Source: Synechococcales cyanobacterium CNB (lineage in GTDB: Bacteria > Planctomycetota > Phycisphaerae > Phycisphaerales > UBA1924). From it: DNA of 64,000 nt. The notes beneath the pieces were generated by a model. It did not search any database and had not been told where the DNA came from. It was given only the letters and a program-made list of their open reading frames with translations. A program made the translations under genes and the position numbers. The DNA lies in assembly GCA_030263455.1 (NCBI GenBank), contig SZOZ01000002.1, positions 310,001-374,000 on the forward strand, given 5' to 3'. This document shows positions 48,801 to 57,789 of the stretch, in pieces. Each line of letters opens with the position of its first letter. The first letter of the stretch is position 1.

Positions 48801-50232
48801 CCACCGGCACATCCTCGACCTCGACGACGATGTCCACCGAGGCGCCGACGCGCGGCGGGCGGATGACGCCCGAGGCCCGAAGCCGCGCCCCGGTCGGCGC
48901 GACCGCGGTGACGCGCTCGACGCGGATCTCGTGCTCATCGAAGGTCGTGCGCCCTTCGAGCGAGCCGAAGCGGTAGGGGAAGTCGACGAACGAGGCCGTG
49001 CCCTCGCGCACGTCGAGCACGCCGCGGACGATGACCGGCGCGGGCTGGCCGTCCGTCGGCTCGGCGCGGCTGACGCGCACCTCGGCATCGACCAGGCCCG
49101 TCGGGTTCGAGAAGTTGCCGAGCCAGCGGCGCGCGATCTCCGGCGCGAGCGGGATGAGCGCCGGCTGCTCCTCCATGCGGAACCCGCGCGTCGTCAGCAC
49201 GCATTCAAACGGCGAGTCCGGCTCGAAGCCCGTGTAGATCAGTCGCGTGTCGTAGCGCAGGTCGCCCACGATGCCCGTGAGCACCGCCACGAACCCGTCC
49301 GTCGTGAAGGCGATGCTCCCGCTCGTGTCGTGCATGCGAACGCGCTTGCCCTCGTCCTCGAAGGGGAGCGTCAGGGCGACGCGCTCGAGGTCCACGCGCG
49401 CCAGCACGCCTGTCGCCGGGTCGTAACTGAAGCTCGCCCCCGCAACCGCGCCGCGCAGATCCATCGCCTCAAAGACGCGGCGGAACCGGCTCGGGACCGC
49501 GGACGGCGACCACTGCTCCAGCAGCACGCGCTCCAGCGAGAGCGAGAGCCGGCCGTCCTTGTCCACCGCGCCGCTGAGCGCGATCGGCGACCGCCCCCCC
49601 CCGGGCGGTGCGGCCTCGCGCAGCGTGATCGTGTACCCCTCGTGCGAGGGGTCGGGCAGCGGCGTCACCTCACCCATCAGCGGCACACGCAGAAGCGCGG
49701 TGTACGGCACGCCGGGCACGCCGTGCTCGCCCAGTTCCAGTGCCGCCTCGCGCGTCGAGACCTTCGGCAGCACGAGCGCGCCATCCTTGCCCGACGGCGC
49801 TGGCAGGCGCAGCACGCCCGCGTTCAGCGTGCCGTCCGCGTCCGAGACGCTCAGGCGTACGAGCGGGCGGTCGAGGTGCAGCCGCTCGACGACGGGCGAG
49901 CCGGAGAAGATCGAGAGCCAGCGGACATCCGCTTCGAGACGGTCGGCCTCGAAGACGGTGCCCGCCGGGCCGTCGATGCCGGGCACGCGCACACGCACGC
50001 CGCGCAACGTGTGCGTGCCGCCCAGCCCGAGCCGCACCGAATCGGCTTCGACCTTTGCCCCCAGCGTGCGACCGAGCGACGGCAGCACGAGCCATGCCGC
50101 CACGGGCGAACGGGTCGCCACGAGCACCGCACCGAGCAGCACGACAGGCACCGCCGCGGCGACGACCCACCTGCGCCTGTGCGGCCTGCGGGCAGAGGGC
50201 TGGGACGGCTTGTCGGCGCGTGGTCGCTTCAT
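45826..50232 (-). CDS. giant AsmA-like inner-membrane protein
   Basis: A 1468-residue protein. An arginine-rich N-terminus and a single membrane helix (WVVAAAVPVVLLGAVLVATR, residues 22-41) precede about 1400 residues dominated by beta strands. These have repeated short motifs of the type GxVxF/V, as in AsmA, TamB and YhdP. The C-terminal block (GRGQVIVTGDRGARVLDLPL, IEFSNLAVPTGDTLSLAEAE, VEIVGFGSMSWPRAELDLRF) is the AsmA C-terminal region of planctomycetes. Such proteins are thought to bridge the periplasm and carry phospholipid to the outer membrane. A Glu/Arg-rich tail ends it. A TAGGAT box lies about 21 nt upstream of the ATG. Confidence 0.75.
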   Translation of the reverse strand: MKRPRADKPSQPSARRPHRRRWVVAAAVPVVLLGAVLVATRSPVAAWLVLPSLGRTLGAKVEADSVRLGLGGTHTLRGVRVRVPGIDGPAGTVFEADRLEADVRWLSIFSGSPVVERLHLDRPLVRLSVSDADGTLNAGVLRLPAPSGKDGALVLPKVSTREAALELGEHGVPGVPYTALLRVPLMGEVTPLPDPSHEGYTITLREAAPPGGGRSPIALSGAVDKDGRLSLSLERVLLEQWSPSAVPSRFRRVFEAMDLRGAVAGASFSYDPATGVLARVDLERVALTLPFEDEGKRVRMHDTSGSIAFTTDGFVAVLTGIVGDLRYDTRLIYTGFEPDSPFECVLTTRGFRMEEQPALIPLAPEIARRWLGNFSNPTGLVDAEVRVSRAEPTDGQPAPVIVRGVLDVREGTASFVDFPYRFGSLEGRTTFDEHEIRVERVTAVAPTGARLRASGVIRPPRVGASVDIVVEVEDVPVDGTLLAAMSEGRRRLVEALFSRERYEEIVALGLVLTPARAEELRRRVAEIEQSPSPPGEAQVEELIAARRALEAPVFEFGASAGVRVHVTREEGDETDYERTIEVRLPRAGLVPEHFPLPMVARGAVVVIDERYAVLERGEFTGAAGGRAEVAASADVSTDLDVPPEVEIIAQAFPIDARLIHALPGPADRPTGEGVSLKRILTDMRLRGSMDCVANIWPREDGALAFSVDAALEGVEASPLHAPRESGAEPFGLRGLTGTVAVTQERLALRLAAAVPPASPGRATGSAFIDADVRFAPEGTNTPTTFTASVEARSLDLSLAIEDAASVFSPNGGAAIADLRARYRPAGIVDGIASFSGTVDSLGSAAVVVTGGEALAFDALDGRVLLDTLTGVVRAEPIGAEEVVLDNVRASVAFAGEDAGRLVADGRFPMRGRWGDGHSLAVHAEGWGFEHGLTRRVLRAAIPGETADTLDALNPRGRFDALLQLTPPAPAIDAEGTDFDVRGTISPRSLSLTSRGVEAHWPGVSGSVTFTRSEGRVEHIVCRADGWTLWLDGSWVVPRPDAISLSASISLDSPAGLADAHRALLPPEIDEMLRALAIAVDGPLTARSVELSIVADAAGTPARFRTTGLLSFADASLNVGAPVTHVKGVVGFRAERTPELPSPEFRVDLAADSLRVAGIDMTDGRARVESGTDERRVVVPLIVAHCHGGRMTGAAVVHPLRGDAPGRDFEAQLRLVDVPLVAVLADWDRERADLALLAGDRPPPSDEPETRWGGALCASLDVAGRIGEPRRTTGRGQVIVTGDRGARVLDLPLMLPLIEFSNLAVPTGDTLSLAEAEFYVRDGSVFFERLLVSAPSVEIVGFGSMSWPRAELDLRFNSRRTRRVPLLSPVIEAMRDEIITTAVRGTLGEPRITAEQFTGTRQLLARLAGRRLSESEEHLRRLERDAREEAERRWRVTPAWRSKLRQVVPPVAPEPPAYPPPPEDERDRP

Positions 50233-50317
50233 CGGACGGAGGGTGCCGACATCATCCTACTGGCCAGATCGCTCCCGGGTTGACGACGCAGTTCGGGCTT
50301 CGTGCGGAGGCGACTCG

Positions 50318-51292
50318 TCACCGCCCTGCCTGCATCTCGTCCCGCACGCGGATGAGCAGGTCGCGCGTGGCGACAATGCCGGCCGGCTCCGGGAGACGCG
50401 TGCCCTCATACTCCACGCCGACGTACCCGTCGTAGCCCGCGTCCACGACGATCCGCAACATGCGACGGTAGTCGGTCCCGGTCTCGTTCCCCTGCTCGTC
50501 GAAGTCATGGCTCTTCGCGCTCACCGCCTTGGCGAAGGGCATGAGTTCGGCGACCCCCTTGTAGCGGTCGTACTGCTCGTCCTTCGTGAGGTTGAAGTTG
50601 CCGAAGTCCGGCAGTGTGCCGCAGTTCGGGTGGTCCACCAGGCGGATGACGCCGGAGAGCCACTCTCCGTTGGAGGAGAGGCCGCCGTGGTTCTCGACGA
50701 TGACGTTCAGGCCGCGCTGCGCGCCGAGTTCCGTCAGTTTGCGCAAGCCGTCCGCTGCCAGCCGCTGCTGCTCCTCGTAGGTTCCCTGGCTCGCGGCGTT
50801 CACGCGGATGGAGTGGCACCCGAGGAACGCGGCCGCGTCCATCCACGGCACGTGGTTGCGGACGGCCTCGGTGCGCTTGCTGGTGTCGGGGTGACCGACC
50901 TCGCCCAGCCGATCGCACATGATGAGCAGGCTGCGCACGCCCGCCTCGTCGGCGCGACGCTTCATCTCGGCGAGGTAGTCCGCGTCGCGCACGCGGTCGA
51001 AGAAGAACGTGTTGACGTACTCGACCGCGTCCAGCCCGAACTCCTCGCGGGTGCGCCGCGCGAAGTCGAGATTGTCCATCTCCTTGGCGAAGAGCGTACG
51101 GTGCAGCGACCACTGCGCCAGCGAAATGCTGAAGAGTTGCTTCGGGGCCACGGGTCGCTCCTCCGGCTCGGCCGGCTGCGTCGCGACGGCCTGCTGACGG
51201 TCCGTTCGTCGCGCGCACGCCGCCAGCCCCGCACACGCGACCGCGGCCGTGCACGCGCCAAGAAACCGGCGACGCTCGATGCTCTGACTCAT
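50318..51292 (-). CDS. exported sugar-phosphate isomerase/epimerase-like TIM barrel
   Basis: A 324-residue protein. The leader [21 protein letters not shown] combines a twin-arginine-like RRRFLG with a lipobox, so it is probably a Tat-exported lipoprotein. The rest is a xylose-isomerase-like TIM barrel: [72 protein letters not shown] and [11 protein letters not shown]. The metal-binding Glu, His and Asp positions of the family appear present. The substrate is unknown; planctomycetes have many paralogues for unusual sugars. The ATG at 51292 has GGAGG 4 nt upstream. Confidence 0.8.
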   Translation of the reverse strand: MSQSIERRRFLGACTAAVACAGLAACARRTDRQQAVATQPAEPEERPVAPKQLFSISLAQWSLHRTLFAKEMDNLDFARRTREEFGLDAVEYVNTFFFDRVRDADYLAEMKRRADEAGVRSLLIMCDRLGEVGHPDTSKRTEAVRNHVPWMDAAAFLGCHSIRVNAASQGTYEEQQRLAADGLRKLTELGAQRGLNVIVENHGGLSSNGEWLSGVIRLVDHPNCGTLPDFGNFNLTKDEQYDRYKGVAELMPFAKAVSAKSHDFDEQGNETGTDYRRMLRIVVDAGYDGYVGVEYEGTRLPEPAGIVATRDLLIRVRDEMQAGR

Positions 51293-51330
51293 GCCGCCTC
51301 CTCGGGTCGGTCGCCAGCATACACACCGCG

Positions 51331-51795
51331 TCATCGCGCCCCATCCCCAGCCAGCCAGTCCGGGAGCGCCGCGGGTCTGCCGTCGCGGTCGATGCACGCC
51401 AGCGTCGTCGAAGCCGTCGCCAGCAGTTCGCCCGGCGCGTGAGGGGTTCCGTCGGTGCGCTCCAGCAGCCGCAACTCGTACTCGTGCTCGATCTTCACGC
51501 GGCTCGAACCCATGACGCGCGTCGTGAGTTCGAGCAGGTCGTCGTAGCGGGCCGGCCGCTTGTAGCGCGCATCGAGACGCACGATCGCCAGCAGCACACC
51601 CGCACGCTCCAGCGCGGCGTAGGAAAGGCCGCACGCCCGGAGCAACTCCGTGCGTCCCATCTCGAACCACGGCACGTAGGCGGCGTGGTGCGCGACGCCC
51701 ATCGGGTCGCACTCGCAGTAGCGCACGCGAACGGGGATCGTGCCCAGGGTCGGCACGGGGTGGTCGGGCGTCGGCGGAGGCGATCGGCGGGACAC
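51331..51795 (-). CDS. acyl-CoA thioesterase, YbgC/4HBT family
   Basis: A 154-residue hotdog-fold protein. [20 protein letters not shown] is the 4HBT signature with the catalytic Asp, and [16 protein letters not shown] and [18 protein letters not shown] follow. It should hydrolyse small acyl-CoA thioesters; in proteobacteria YbgC belongs to the tol-pal operon, which is absent here. The start is uncertain. I prefer the GTG at 51795 because TAGAGT stands 5 nt upstream and it leaves a short Pro-rich lead-in. Confidence 0.82.
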   Translation of the reverse strand: MSRRSPPPTPDHPVPTLGTIPVRVRYCECDPMGVAHHAAYVPWFEMGRTELLRACGLSYAALERAGVLLAIVRLDARYKRPARYDDLLELTTRVMGSSRVKIEHEYELRLLERTDGTPHAPGELLATASTTLACIDRDGRPAALPDWLAGDGAR

Positions 51796-51800
51796 GCCGG

Positions 51801-51806
51801 ACTCTA
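51801..51806 (-). promoter_or_regulatory. -10-like box TAGAGT before the thioesterase
   Basis: TAGAGT is 5 nt from the GTG at 51795, a member of the TANNNT-start set. Confidence 0.35.
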
Positions 51807-52236
51807 TCGGCGGCCTCGGCGCAAAGCCGCCGCGGCGGGTGGACGACCCGCTGCACCGGGTGGCGGTCTGTGCTTGGGGGTGTTCCCGCCGCGGCGGAGA
51901 GACGAGAGCTGGGGGTGGCCGGCGGCGGGCGCGTTCCCCTCCGAACGCACCTCGCCGCCGATCCCCCGGGAATGGCGGGAGCGGGGCCCACTCACGACCC
52001 CCGCCCCGCCTGATAGCCGGCCGCCGGTACGGGTCGTCGGGGGCGAGGACTCGCGTCTCCGGTCGGCCGACTCGACAGCCAGCACGGTGGGGGGCTTGCT
52101 CGCCCCTCCGTGTCAAGGTGCGTAATTCACGGGAACGAGGGGACAGTGTTCGCGCAAAAAAAGTGTGACCCGCGACGGCACAGGCTGTGCGGTGCGGGCG
52201 GACGATCCCAACCACTCGACCGGGGGAACGCCCCCC
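51807..52236. other. intergenic region between divergent thioesterase and GNAT genes
   Basis: About 430 bases in which I see no convincing gene. Open frames exist on both strands but have no ribosome-binding site and no family resemblance, and are rich in Arg, Pro and Gly as expected of random GC-rich sequence. An A run (near 52155) and a short inverted GCACAG-GC-TGTGC lie towards the right end. Confidence 0.5.
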
Positions 52237-52242
52237 TACAGT
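52237..52242 (+). promoter_or_regulatory. -10-like box TACAGT before the GNAT gene
   Basis: TACAGT is 8 nt from the ATG at 52251, with no ribosome-binding site. Confidence 0.4.
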
Positions 52243-52250
52243 CTCCGCTT

Positions 52251-52823
52251 ATGCCGCAGACCGGAGCCTTGCCGAGCCAGCCGACCGAGCGACCAGCCCT
52301 CGAAACAGGGCGGGTGGTCGTGCGCCGGTTCATGACCGGCGACCCGATCGGCGAGATCACTGCCCTGCTGCACCGCGCCTACGCGGGGCAGACGGCGATG
52401 GGCCTGCGCCCGCTCGCCGGTCGGCAGGACGACAAGACCACGCTCGACCGCGTGCTGAACAGCGAGTGCTACCTAGCCCTGCTCCCCCACGAGGACGGCA
52501 CGGAACGCATCGTCGGCGTCATCCTGTTCAAGGAGCACGAACGCGTGGCGTTTCCCGATCTCTTCCTGCGGCCGGACGTGGCGCACTTCGCCATGTTCGG
52601 CGTCGAGCCGGAGTTGCAGGGGCTGGGCATCGGGCGGCTGCTGCTGGCGAAGTGCGAGGAGCGCGCGCGCGAGATCGGCGCGACGGAACTCGCCCTGAGC
52701 ATGGCCGAGCCGGACGGGGCGCTGAGGGCGTACTACGAACGCCGCGGGTACCGCTTCGTCTGCCACTGGCAGTGGCCGTACACGAACTACCGGAGTTGCA
52801 TCCTGAGCAAGCGGGTGGGGTGA
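52251..52823 (+). CDS. GNAT-family N-acetyltransferase
   Basis: A 190-residue protein with the GNAT fold. FAMFGVEPELQGLGIGRLLL is the acetyl-CoA-binding motif A (Q-x-x-G-x-G), ATELALSMAEPDGALRAYYE follows, and RRGYRFVCHWQW is the C-terminal strand. The first 45 residues are a variable substrate-side region. The acceptor is unknown. It is followed after 146 bases by a secreted-protein gene with its own ribosome-binding site. Confidence 0.82.
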   Translation: MPQTGALPSQPTERPALETGRVVVRRFMTGDPIGEITALLHRAYAGQTAMGLRPLAGRQDDKTTLDRVLNSECYLALLPHEDGTERIVGVILFKEHERVAFPDLFLRPDVAHFAMFGVEPELQGLGIGRLLLAKCEERAREIGATELALSMAEPDGALRAYYERRGYRFVCHWQWPYTNYRSCILSKRVG

Positions 52824-52969
52824 GGGATCGGCGGGGCGAACTTTGTTGTTTGCATCGCCTTGCCAGCCCCGCATCCTCGTTGCATATTGACCCCGTGGGC
52901 CACGGGTTCCCGGCTTGCCCCGCGCGGGCCGGGTGGTGGGAGCGCCACACACACAACAGGAGAACGACG

Positions 52970-54440
52970 ATGGCGGCAACGAGCATGAAGGGCTTCGCGG
53001 AGCGATCTCTTTCGGTGATTCGTTCGGGGGGGGGTTAGGGTCGTGGCCGCGCTGGCCGTGGCGGGGGGCGTCGGTGCCGGGGAGAGGGCGTGGGGGCAGC
53101 AGAAGATTCCGACGTTCAAACCCCCTGCCACATTCAACACCTTCGGCGTGAACCCGTTCGGGCTTGCGGCTGGTGACATCGTTTCTGATGAGCCTGGCCA
53201 GCTTGACGGCTACCCTGACGTCGTCGTCGCGAACGGCGGCTTCGACCTCAACACGTTCGAGCCGAACGCGCAGGGCACGGTCACGATCTTCCGCAACACG
53301 AAGAACTGGAACAACCCGGCGAACGGGCTTGAGATCGAGCAGATCATCAGCTTCCCGAACTCTTCGCCTCGTCGCGTCGCGCTCGTCGACATGACCGGCA
53401 ACGGCGTCCTCGACCTCGTGGTGAGCGCGAGCGTTCCCGACCAGTGGAACCAGCAGCCGACGGACACCTGGGGCGTCTACGTCTTCATCAACAACGGCGG
53501 CACGTTCTCTCTCAAGAAGCACGTCGAGACCCCGATGCCCGTCAGCGGCCTCGCCGTCGCCGACTTCGACAACGACGGCCTCAACGACGTGGCGGTGTGC
53601 GTGGACTTCGCGCTGTTCACGTCCGGCGCAGGCGAGAGCGACTTCGTCTACGTTCTCCAGAACAATCCCAACGACCCTGGGGATCTGCTCCCCAAGGCGC
53701 CCATCTCACTCAACATGGAGCAGTACACCAGTTACGACTCCCCGACGGTCCTGCTCGCGGGGGACTTCCACAAGACGCCCGGCGCGCCGCGCAAGGACAT
53801 CGTGGCCGCCCACTTCATGGCGGCGAACCCCTCCGCGCTCTCGGTCCTGACCGGGCTTGGCAGCTGGCAGTTCTCGCCGGCCAATCACGACAACCCGTGC
53901 GCGCCCCTGTGGACCGTGACGTTCTTCGACGCGGTCACCGGGCGCTTCACGTCCGGCTCGCTCCAGGAGGACATCGCGGCCATCCAGGCATCCGGCGGCA
54001 GCCTGCACGTGCTGCACGGCAACGTCAACGGCACGTTCAACTTCGACTGCACAACGCCGTTCTCCACGGACGTCTACGATGACACCGCAACGGCCGCCTG
54101 CCTGCCCGGACTCCCGATGGTCGCGAACTGGCGTGGCGTTGCCCTCGGCAGCCTCAACGGCGGCACGAAGCCCGACCTCGTCACCACGCTCCCGCACAAC
54201 GCGAACGAGAGTTACGTCACGCTCCTGCTCGGCAACGGCGACGGCACGTTCCAGTACGTGCGCACGGACTGCCGGTACCACGTGCAGGTGAACGGCACCC
54301 GGTCGATCCAGGCGGTCTGCGCCGATCTCACGCAGAGCGGCTTCGACGACATCATCGTCGCGAACCACGACGCGCCGGTCGGCCAGCCGCACACGATCAG
54401 CGTCCTCATCAACAAGATGACCATCGGGTGGGTGCCGTGA
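52970..54440 (+). CDS. secreted FG-GAP/VCBS-repeat protein, leader frameshifted at a G9 tract
   Basis: The ATG at 52970 has AGGAG 7 nt upstream and opens MAATSMKGFAERSLSVIRSG, but a nine-G tract (53026-53034) leads to TAG at 53036. Dropping one G joins it in frame to VRVVAALAVAGGVGAGERAW, completing a normal signal peptide. About 460 residues then run to 54440. That body carries FG-GAP-like beta-propeller repeats with calcium-type loops: DGYPDVVVANGGFD, NGVLDLVVSAS, DFDNDGLNDVAVCVD and GGTKPDLVTTL. As sequenced the protein would need slippage at the G tract or a GTG at 53043, which gives a poor leader. It overlaps the next gene (TGATG). Confidence 0.75.
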
Positions 54441-55648
54441 TGAGCAGACGGACGATGACACCGCGCCTTCCGCGGCTTGCGGCCGCACTCCTCGCCGCCG
54501 TCGTTGCGCCGGCAACGGCGTGCGCGCAGAATGCTACGTTCACAGGCATCGGATTCCTGAACCAGGAATCACGCGGCAGTTGGGTGTACGGCCTTTCCGC
54601 CGACGGATCAACCCCCGTCGGCGACAGCCGCTACAGCGACGGACTGGGTGGGTTCCAGGCGATGCGCTGGCGCGCCGAGACCGGCATCGAAGGGCTGGGG
54701 CTCCTCTCCGACACGGCGAGGAACAGCACCGCCTTCGGCGCGTCCACGAACGGCGGCGTGATCGTCGGCGCGGGCAACTCCGACCCCGGCTGGCAGGCCT
54801 TCCGCTGGACCGAGTCCGGCGGCATGGTCGGGCTGGGCGACCTCCCCGGCGGCGACTTCTGGAGCCAGGCCAAGGCCGTCTCCGGCGACGGCTCCATCGT
54901 TGTCGGCTCCAGCCGCGGGGGGGGTGCGAGCAACGGACTGGCCGAAGCCTTCCGCTGGACCGAGCAGACCGGCATGGTCGGGCTCGGATTCCTCCCCGGC
55001 GGCTCGTACAAGAGCAGTTCAGCATCGGGAATATCCGACGACGGCAAGGTGATCGTCGGCGGCAGCAACTCGGCGGAAGGCGGACGAGCCTTCCGATGGA
55101 GCGAGGAGACTGGCATGGTCAGTCTCGGCACGCTCCCGGACGGATTCGGAAGTGGAGCGACCGCCATCTCGCCCAACGGGCATTTCGTTGTCGGTCAGAG
55201 CGCGGTCAAGGAGTCGAACGGCAACTTCACCCGCGCGTTCATCTGGTCTGAGGACGCCGGGATGACCGCGCTGCCCAACCTGCCCGTGGACTATCTCGGA
55301 CTTGTGAGCCGGGTGGCCGACGTCGCCGACGACGGCACCGCGGTCGGCTCGACGGACGTGGTGTATCACGACTACTCCGGCCGCACCTACGCCACGGTCT
55401 GGCTCGCCGGCAAGGAAGCCGTCACCATCGAGGCGCTCCTGCTCGACTACGGCATCGACGTGCTCGCTATGGGCTGGCAGCTCGAGTTCGCCTACGGCGT
55501 CTCCGCCGACGGCCGCACCATCGCCGGCCACGGCCTCAGCCCAAACGGCTTCTACGAAGGCTGGATCGCCCACATCCCCATCCCAACGCCGCACTCGCTG
55601 GCGATCTTCGCGCTCGCGGTGGTCTTTGGGCCGCGCCGTTCGCGTTGA
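54440..55648 (+). CDS. secreted HAF-repeat protein with PEP-CTERM-like tail
   Basis: A 402-residue exported protein. After a signal peptide (LAAALLAAVVAPATACAQ) come five or so HAF repeats, each with A-F-R-W and G-x-x-x-L-G-x-L-P: AFRWTESGGMVGLGDLPGGD, AFRWTEQTGMVGLGFLPGGS and AFRWSEETGMVSLGTLPDGF, with the pattern SGDGSIVVGSS between them. The C-terminus reads IPTPHSLAIFALAVVFGP and then RRSR: a Pro-rich motif, a hydrophobic helix and a basic end, as in PEP-CTERM-type sorting signals. This points to surface or matrix export through an exosortase. The ATG overlaps the preceding stop. Confidence 0.8.
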   Translation: MSRRTMTPRLPRLAAALLAAVVAPATACAQNATFTGIGFLNQESRGSWVYGLSADGSTPVGDSRYSDGLGGFQAMRWRAETGIEGLGLLSDTARNSTAFGASTNGGVIVGAGNSDPGWQAFRWTESGGMVGLGDLPGGDFWSQAKAVSGDGSIVVGSSRGGGASNGLAEAFRWTEQTGMVGLGFLPGGSYKSSSASGISDDGKVIVGGSNSAEGGRAFRWSEETGMVSLGTLPDGFGSGATAISPNGHFVVGQSAVKESNGNFTRAFIWSEDAGMTALPNLPVDYLGLVSRVADVADDGTAVGSTDVVYHDYSGRTYATVWLAGKEAVTIEALLLDYGIDVLAMGWQLEFAYGVSADGRTIAGHGLSPNGFYEGWIAHIPIPTPHSLAIFALAVVFGPRRSR

Positions 55649-55683
55649 ACCTCACTCCGCCTGCGCGGCCGAAGCCCCCCCAC

Positions 55684-57789
55684 TCACCCCCGCACGCCGC
55701 GCCAGATCGCGCCGAGCAGCAGCACCAGAAGCGGCATGCCCGCGGCCAGGCCCCAGCGCAGGGCGAGCAGGTCGCGGTCGGCGAGGGGGCGGATGCGCGG
55801 GGTCGAGCGGGCCTCCGCGCTGCGGGCGATGAGCGATTCCTGCCCCGCCAGCCACCAGACCGAGGCTTCGAGCAGTTCCGCGTTGCCGGGGTAGGCGGGG
55901 ACGAGGCGGCCCTCGGCCTCGCGCCGCTCGAACACGACCTGATCGACGTGCCAGTTGTTCGAGCCGACCACGACCAGCCGCAGCGGGCCGCGCTCGCTCG
56001 CCGCGGCCACCAGCCACGGGCCGTCGCGGTGGTCGCGGGCCTCGTCGAAGGCGGGCGGGTCGGGGAGGTACGGGCGCTGGGCGCGCGGCGTCTGCCACAG
56101 CCTCAGCCACTGCGACTCGCGCCACGCGCCGCGATCGGCGTCGATGCGCAGGAGCTCGGTGACGGTCGCGCCGGAGCCTGCTTCGTCGGCGCGACGCAGC
56201 GCGACAGGCCAGACAAGTGCGATGCCGAGGTTGCGCACGGCCGCGCCGATCGGGTGCTCGCCCCCGGTCGGGATGACGAGGTGGTCGGTGAGGACGACGC
56301 GACCGGTGGGGAGCACTTCGTCGCGGAGGATGGGTGTGCCGGAGAGGGCTTCGAGGCCGAAGCGCTTGAGAACGGCGGCGACCGGGTCCGGCTGGCCGTA
56401 GGTCGGCATGACGGAAGGGTTGAGCGAGAGGAGGATGGGCATGCCGTCGTCGGCGAGGCGTTCGAGGGCGCGGCCGAGCGTTGCGGCGCGCTCCGCGCCG
56501 GGCTTGTCGGCGGGCGTGCGCGAGGACGCGCTGCTGTCGGGCGAGATCACGACGTAGACGACGGGGCGCGAGCCGATGCGGTCGCGGTCGGTCGTGTGCG
56601 GCGGGTCGGGTTCGAGGACGGGCGCCCACTCGAGCACGTCGATGCCGCGGCGTTCGAGGCGCTCGATGGCGTGCGTGAAGACGGGGAGGGTGCGCGTGAA
56701 GCGGGTGGCCTCGCCGTGGACGATGACGACGACGGGGCGGTCCGGCTCGACGAGCGAGGCGAGCGCTCCGGCGACGAGTTCCTGCGCACGGGCTCGCGTG
56801 TCGGCGCGGACGGCAGTCTCGCTCGGGGCGAGGAGCGAGGCGGCGTCCACGGCCGCGATGCCCACCCCCGCCGGGCCGATGGCGAGCAACGCCTCGGCCG
56901 ATTCGAGCGCGCCCGCCACGCGCAGCACGCCGGGGCGAGGCAGGCGGCGCAGGGCGTCGGCCGTCGCGGCTGCCCGGTCGCGGTGCGGGGCGACCGCGCC
57001 GGCGATCGGGCGGGCGGCGTCGGCAGCGGCGGGGGGCGAGCCGCCCACGGCGAAGCGGGCGGACTCCTGCGCGACGGCGGCGAGTTCGGCGGAACGCTCG
57101 GCGAGGGCGTCGGCGAGGATCGGAGCGGCCTCGTCAGGGCGCGGCAACGCGACGCCCCCCCCCTGCTGCGGGGTGACGGCAGCCCCGGCGCGACGCGCGG
57201 CGTCGCGGAGTTGACGGGCCGCGAGCCGAGCGACGGCCGACCGCTCCTCGAAGAAGCGGCGGTTGTTGGCGTCGGCGTCGGCGACCGGCTCGATGAGCGA
57301 GGCGACGTGCGCCAGGGCCGGCGCGAGCGTGCCTTCGAGCCAGTCGGCGAGTTCGCCGGCGAACGCACCTGCCTCGGCGATGCGTGCGGACTGCGACTCC
57401 AGTTCCGGTCGGTCGCGCTCCACGAGCCGATCCACCAGGCGGCGGTACTCCTCGACGCCGGTGGGCGAGCCGGCGTCGATGCGCGTCACCCCGACGGCGT
57501 CGCCGGCGCGGGCGACCAGGTCCAGCACGTCGCCGACGGCGCGCCACGCCTGCGGATCGGCGGCGCGGCGGTCGGCAACCAGCACGATTTCGAAGCCCCC
57601 CCCCGCCTGCGCCGCCCGGTCAATCGCACCCGAGAGGCGCGGCGCGAGCGACTGATCGCCCGCCGCGGTCAGGTCCAGCCGGACGTCGAAGCGAGCGGCC
57701 AGCATCGCGGCGACCACGGCGACAGCGACCACCGCGAACACCGTCGCGGCTGTGATTGACGCCGGCACGAGGCGGCGCAGCACGCTCAT
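55684..57789 (-). CDS. GldG-like component of an ABC transport system
   Basis: A 701-residue membrane-anchored protein with one N-terminal helix (ITAATVFAVVAVAVVAAMLA) and one near the C-terminus (LLALRWGLAAGMPLLVLLLG). The large extracytoplasmic part has Ala/Arg-rich helices at about 120-330. An amidotransferase/IFT52-like fold follows (PVVYVVISPDS, GMPILLSLNPSVMPTYGQPD, GRVVLTDHLVIPTGGEHP). This matches GldG-type proteins encoded after an ABC-2 permease (GldF) and an ATPase (GldA). In Bacteroidetes these belong to gliding motility; in other phyla the role is unknown. GGAGG lies 5 nt before the ATG, which overlaps the permease stop. Confidence 0.75.
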   Translation of the reverse strand: MSVLRRLVPASITAATVFAVVAVAVVAAMLAARFDVRLDLTAAGDQSLAPRLSGAIDRAAQAGGGFEIVLVADRRAADPQAWRAVGDVLDLVARAGDAVGVTRIDAGSPTGVEEYRRLVDRLVERDRPELESQSARIAEAGAFAGELADWLEGTLAPALAHVASLIEPVADADANNRRFFEERSAVARLAARQLRDAARRAGAAVTPQQGGGVALPRPDEAAPILADALAERSAELAAVAQESARFAVGGSPPAAADAARPIAGAVAPHRDRAAATADALRRLPRPGVLRVAGALESAEALLAIGPAGVGIAAVDAASLLAPSETAVRADTRARAQELVAGALASLVEPDRPVVVIVHGEATRFTRTLPVFTHAIERLERRGIDVLEWAPVLEPDPPHTTDRDRIGSRPVVYVVISPDSSASSRTPADKPGAERAATLGRALERLADDGMPILLSLNPSVMPTYGQPDPVAAVLKRFGLEALSGTPILRDEVLPTGRVVLTDHLVIPTGGEHPIGAAVRNLGIALVWPVALRRADEAGSGATVTELLRIDADRGAWRESQWLRLWQTPRAQRPYLPDPPAFDEARDHRDGPWLVAAASERGPLRLVVVGSNNWHVDQVVFERREAEGRLVPAYPGNAELLEASVWWLAGQESLIARSAEARSTPRIRPLADRDLLALRWGLAAGMPLLVLLLGAIWRGVRG

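Noticed and set aside
51807-52236. Genes in the gap between the thioesterase and the GNAT
   Set aside because: Frames on both strands lack ribosome-binding sites, TANNNT boxes and recognisable motifs.
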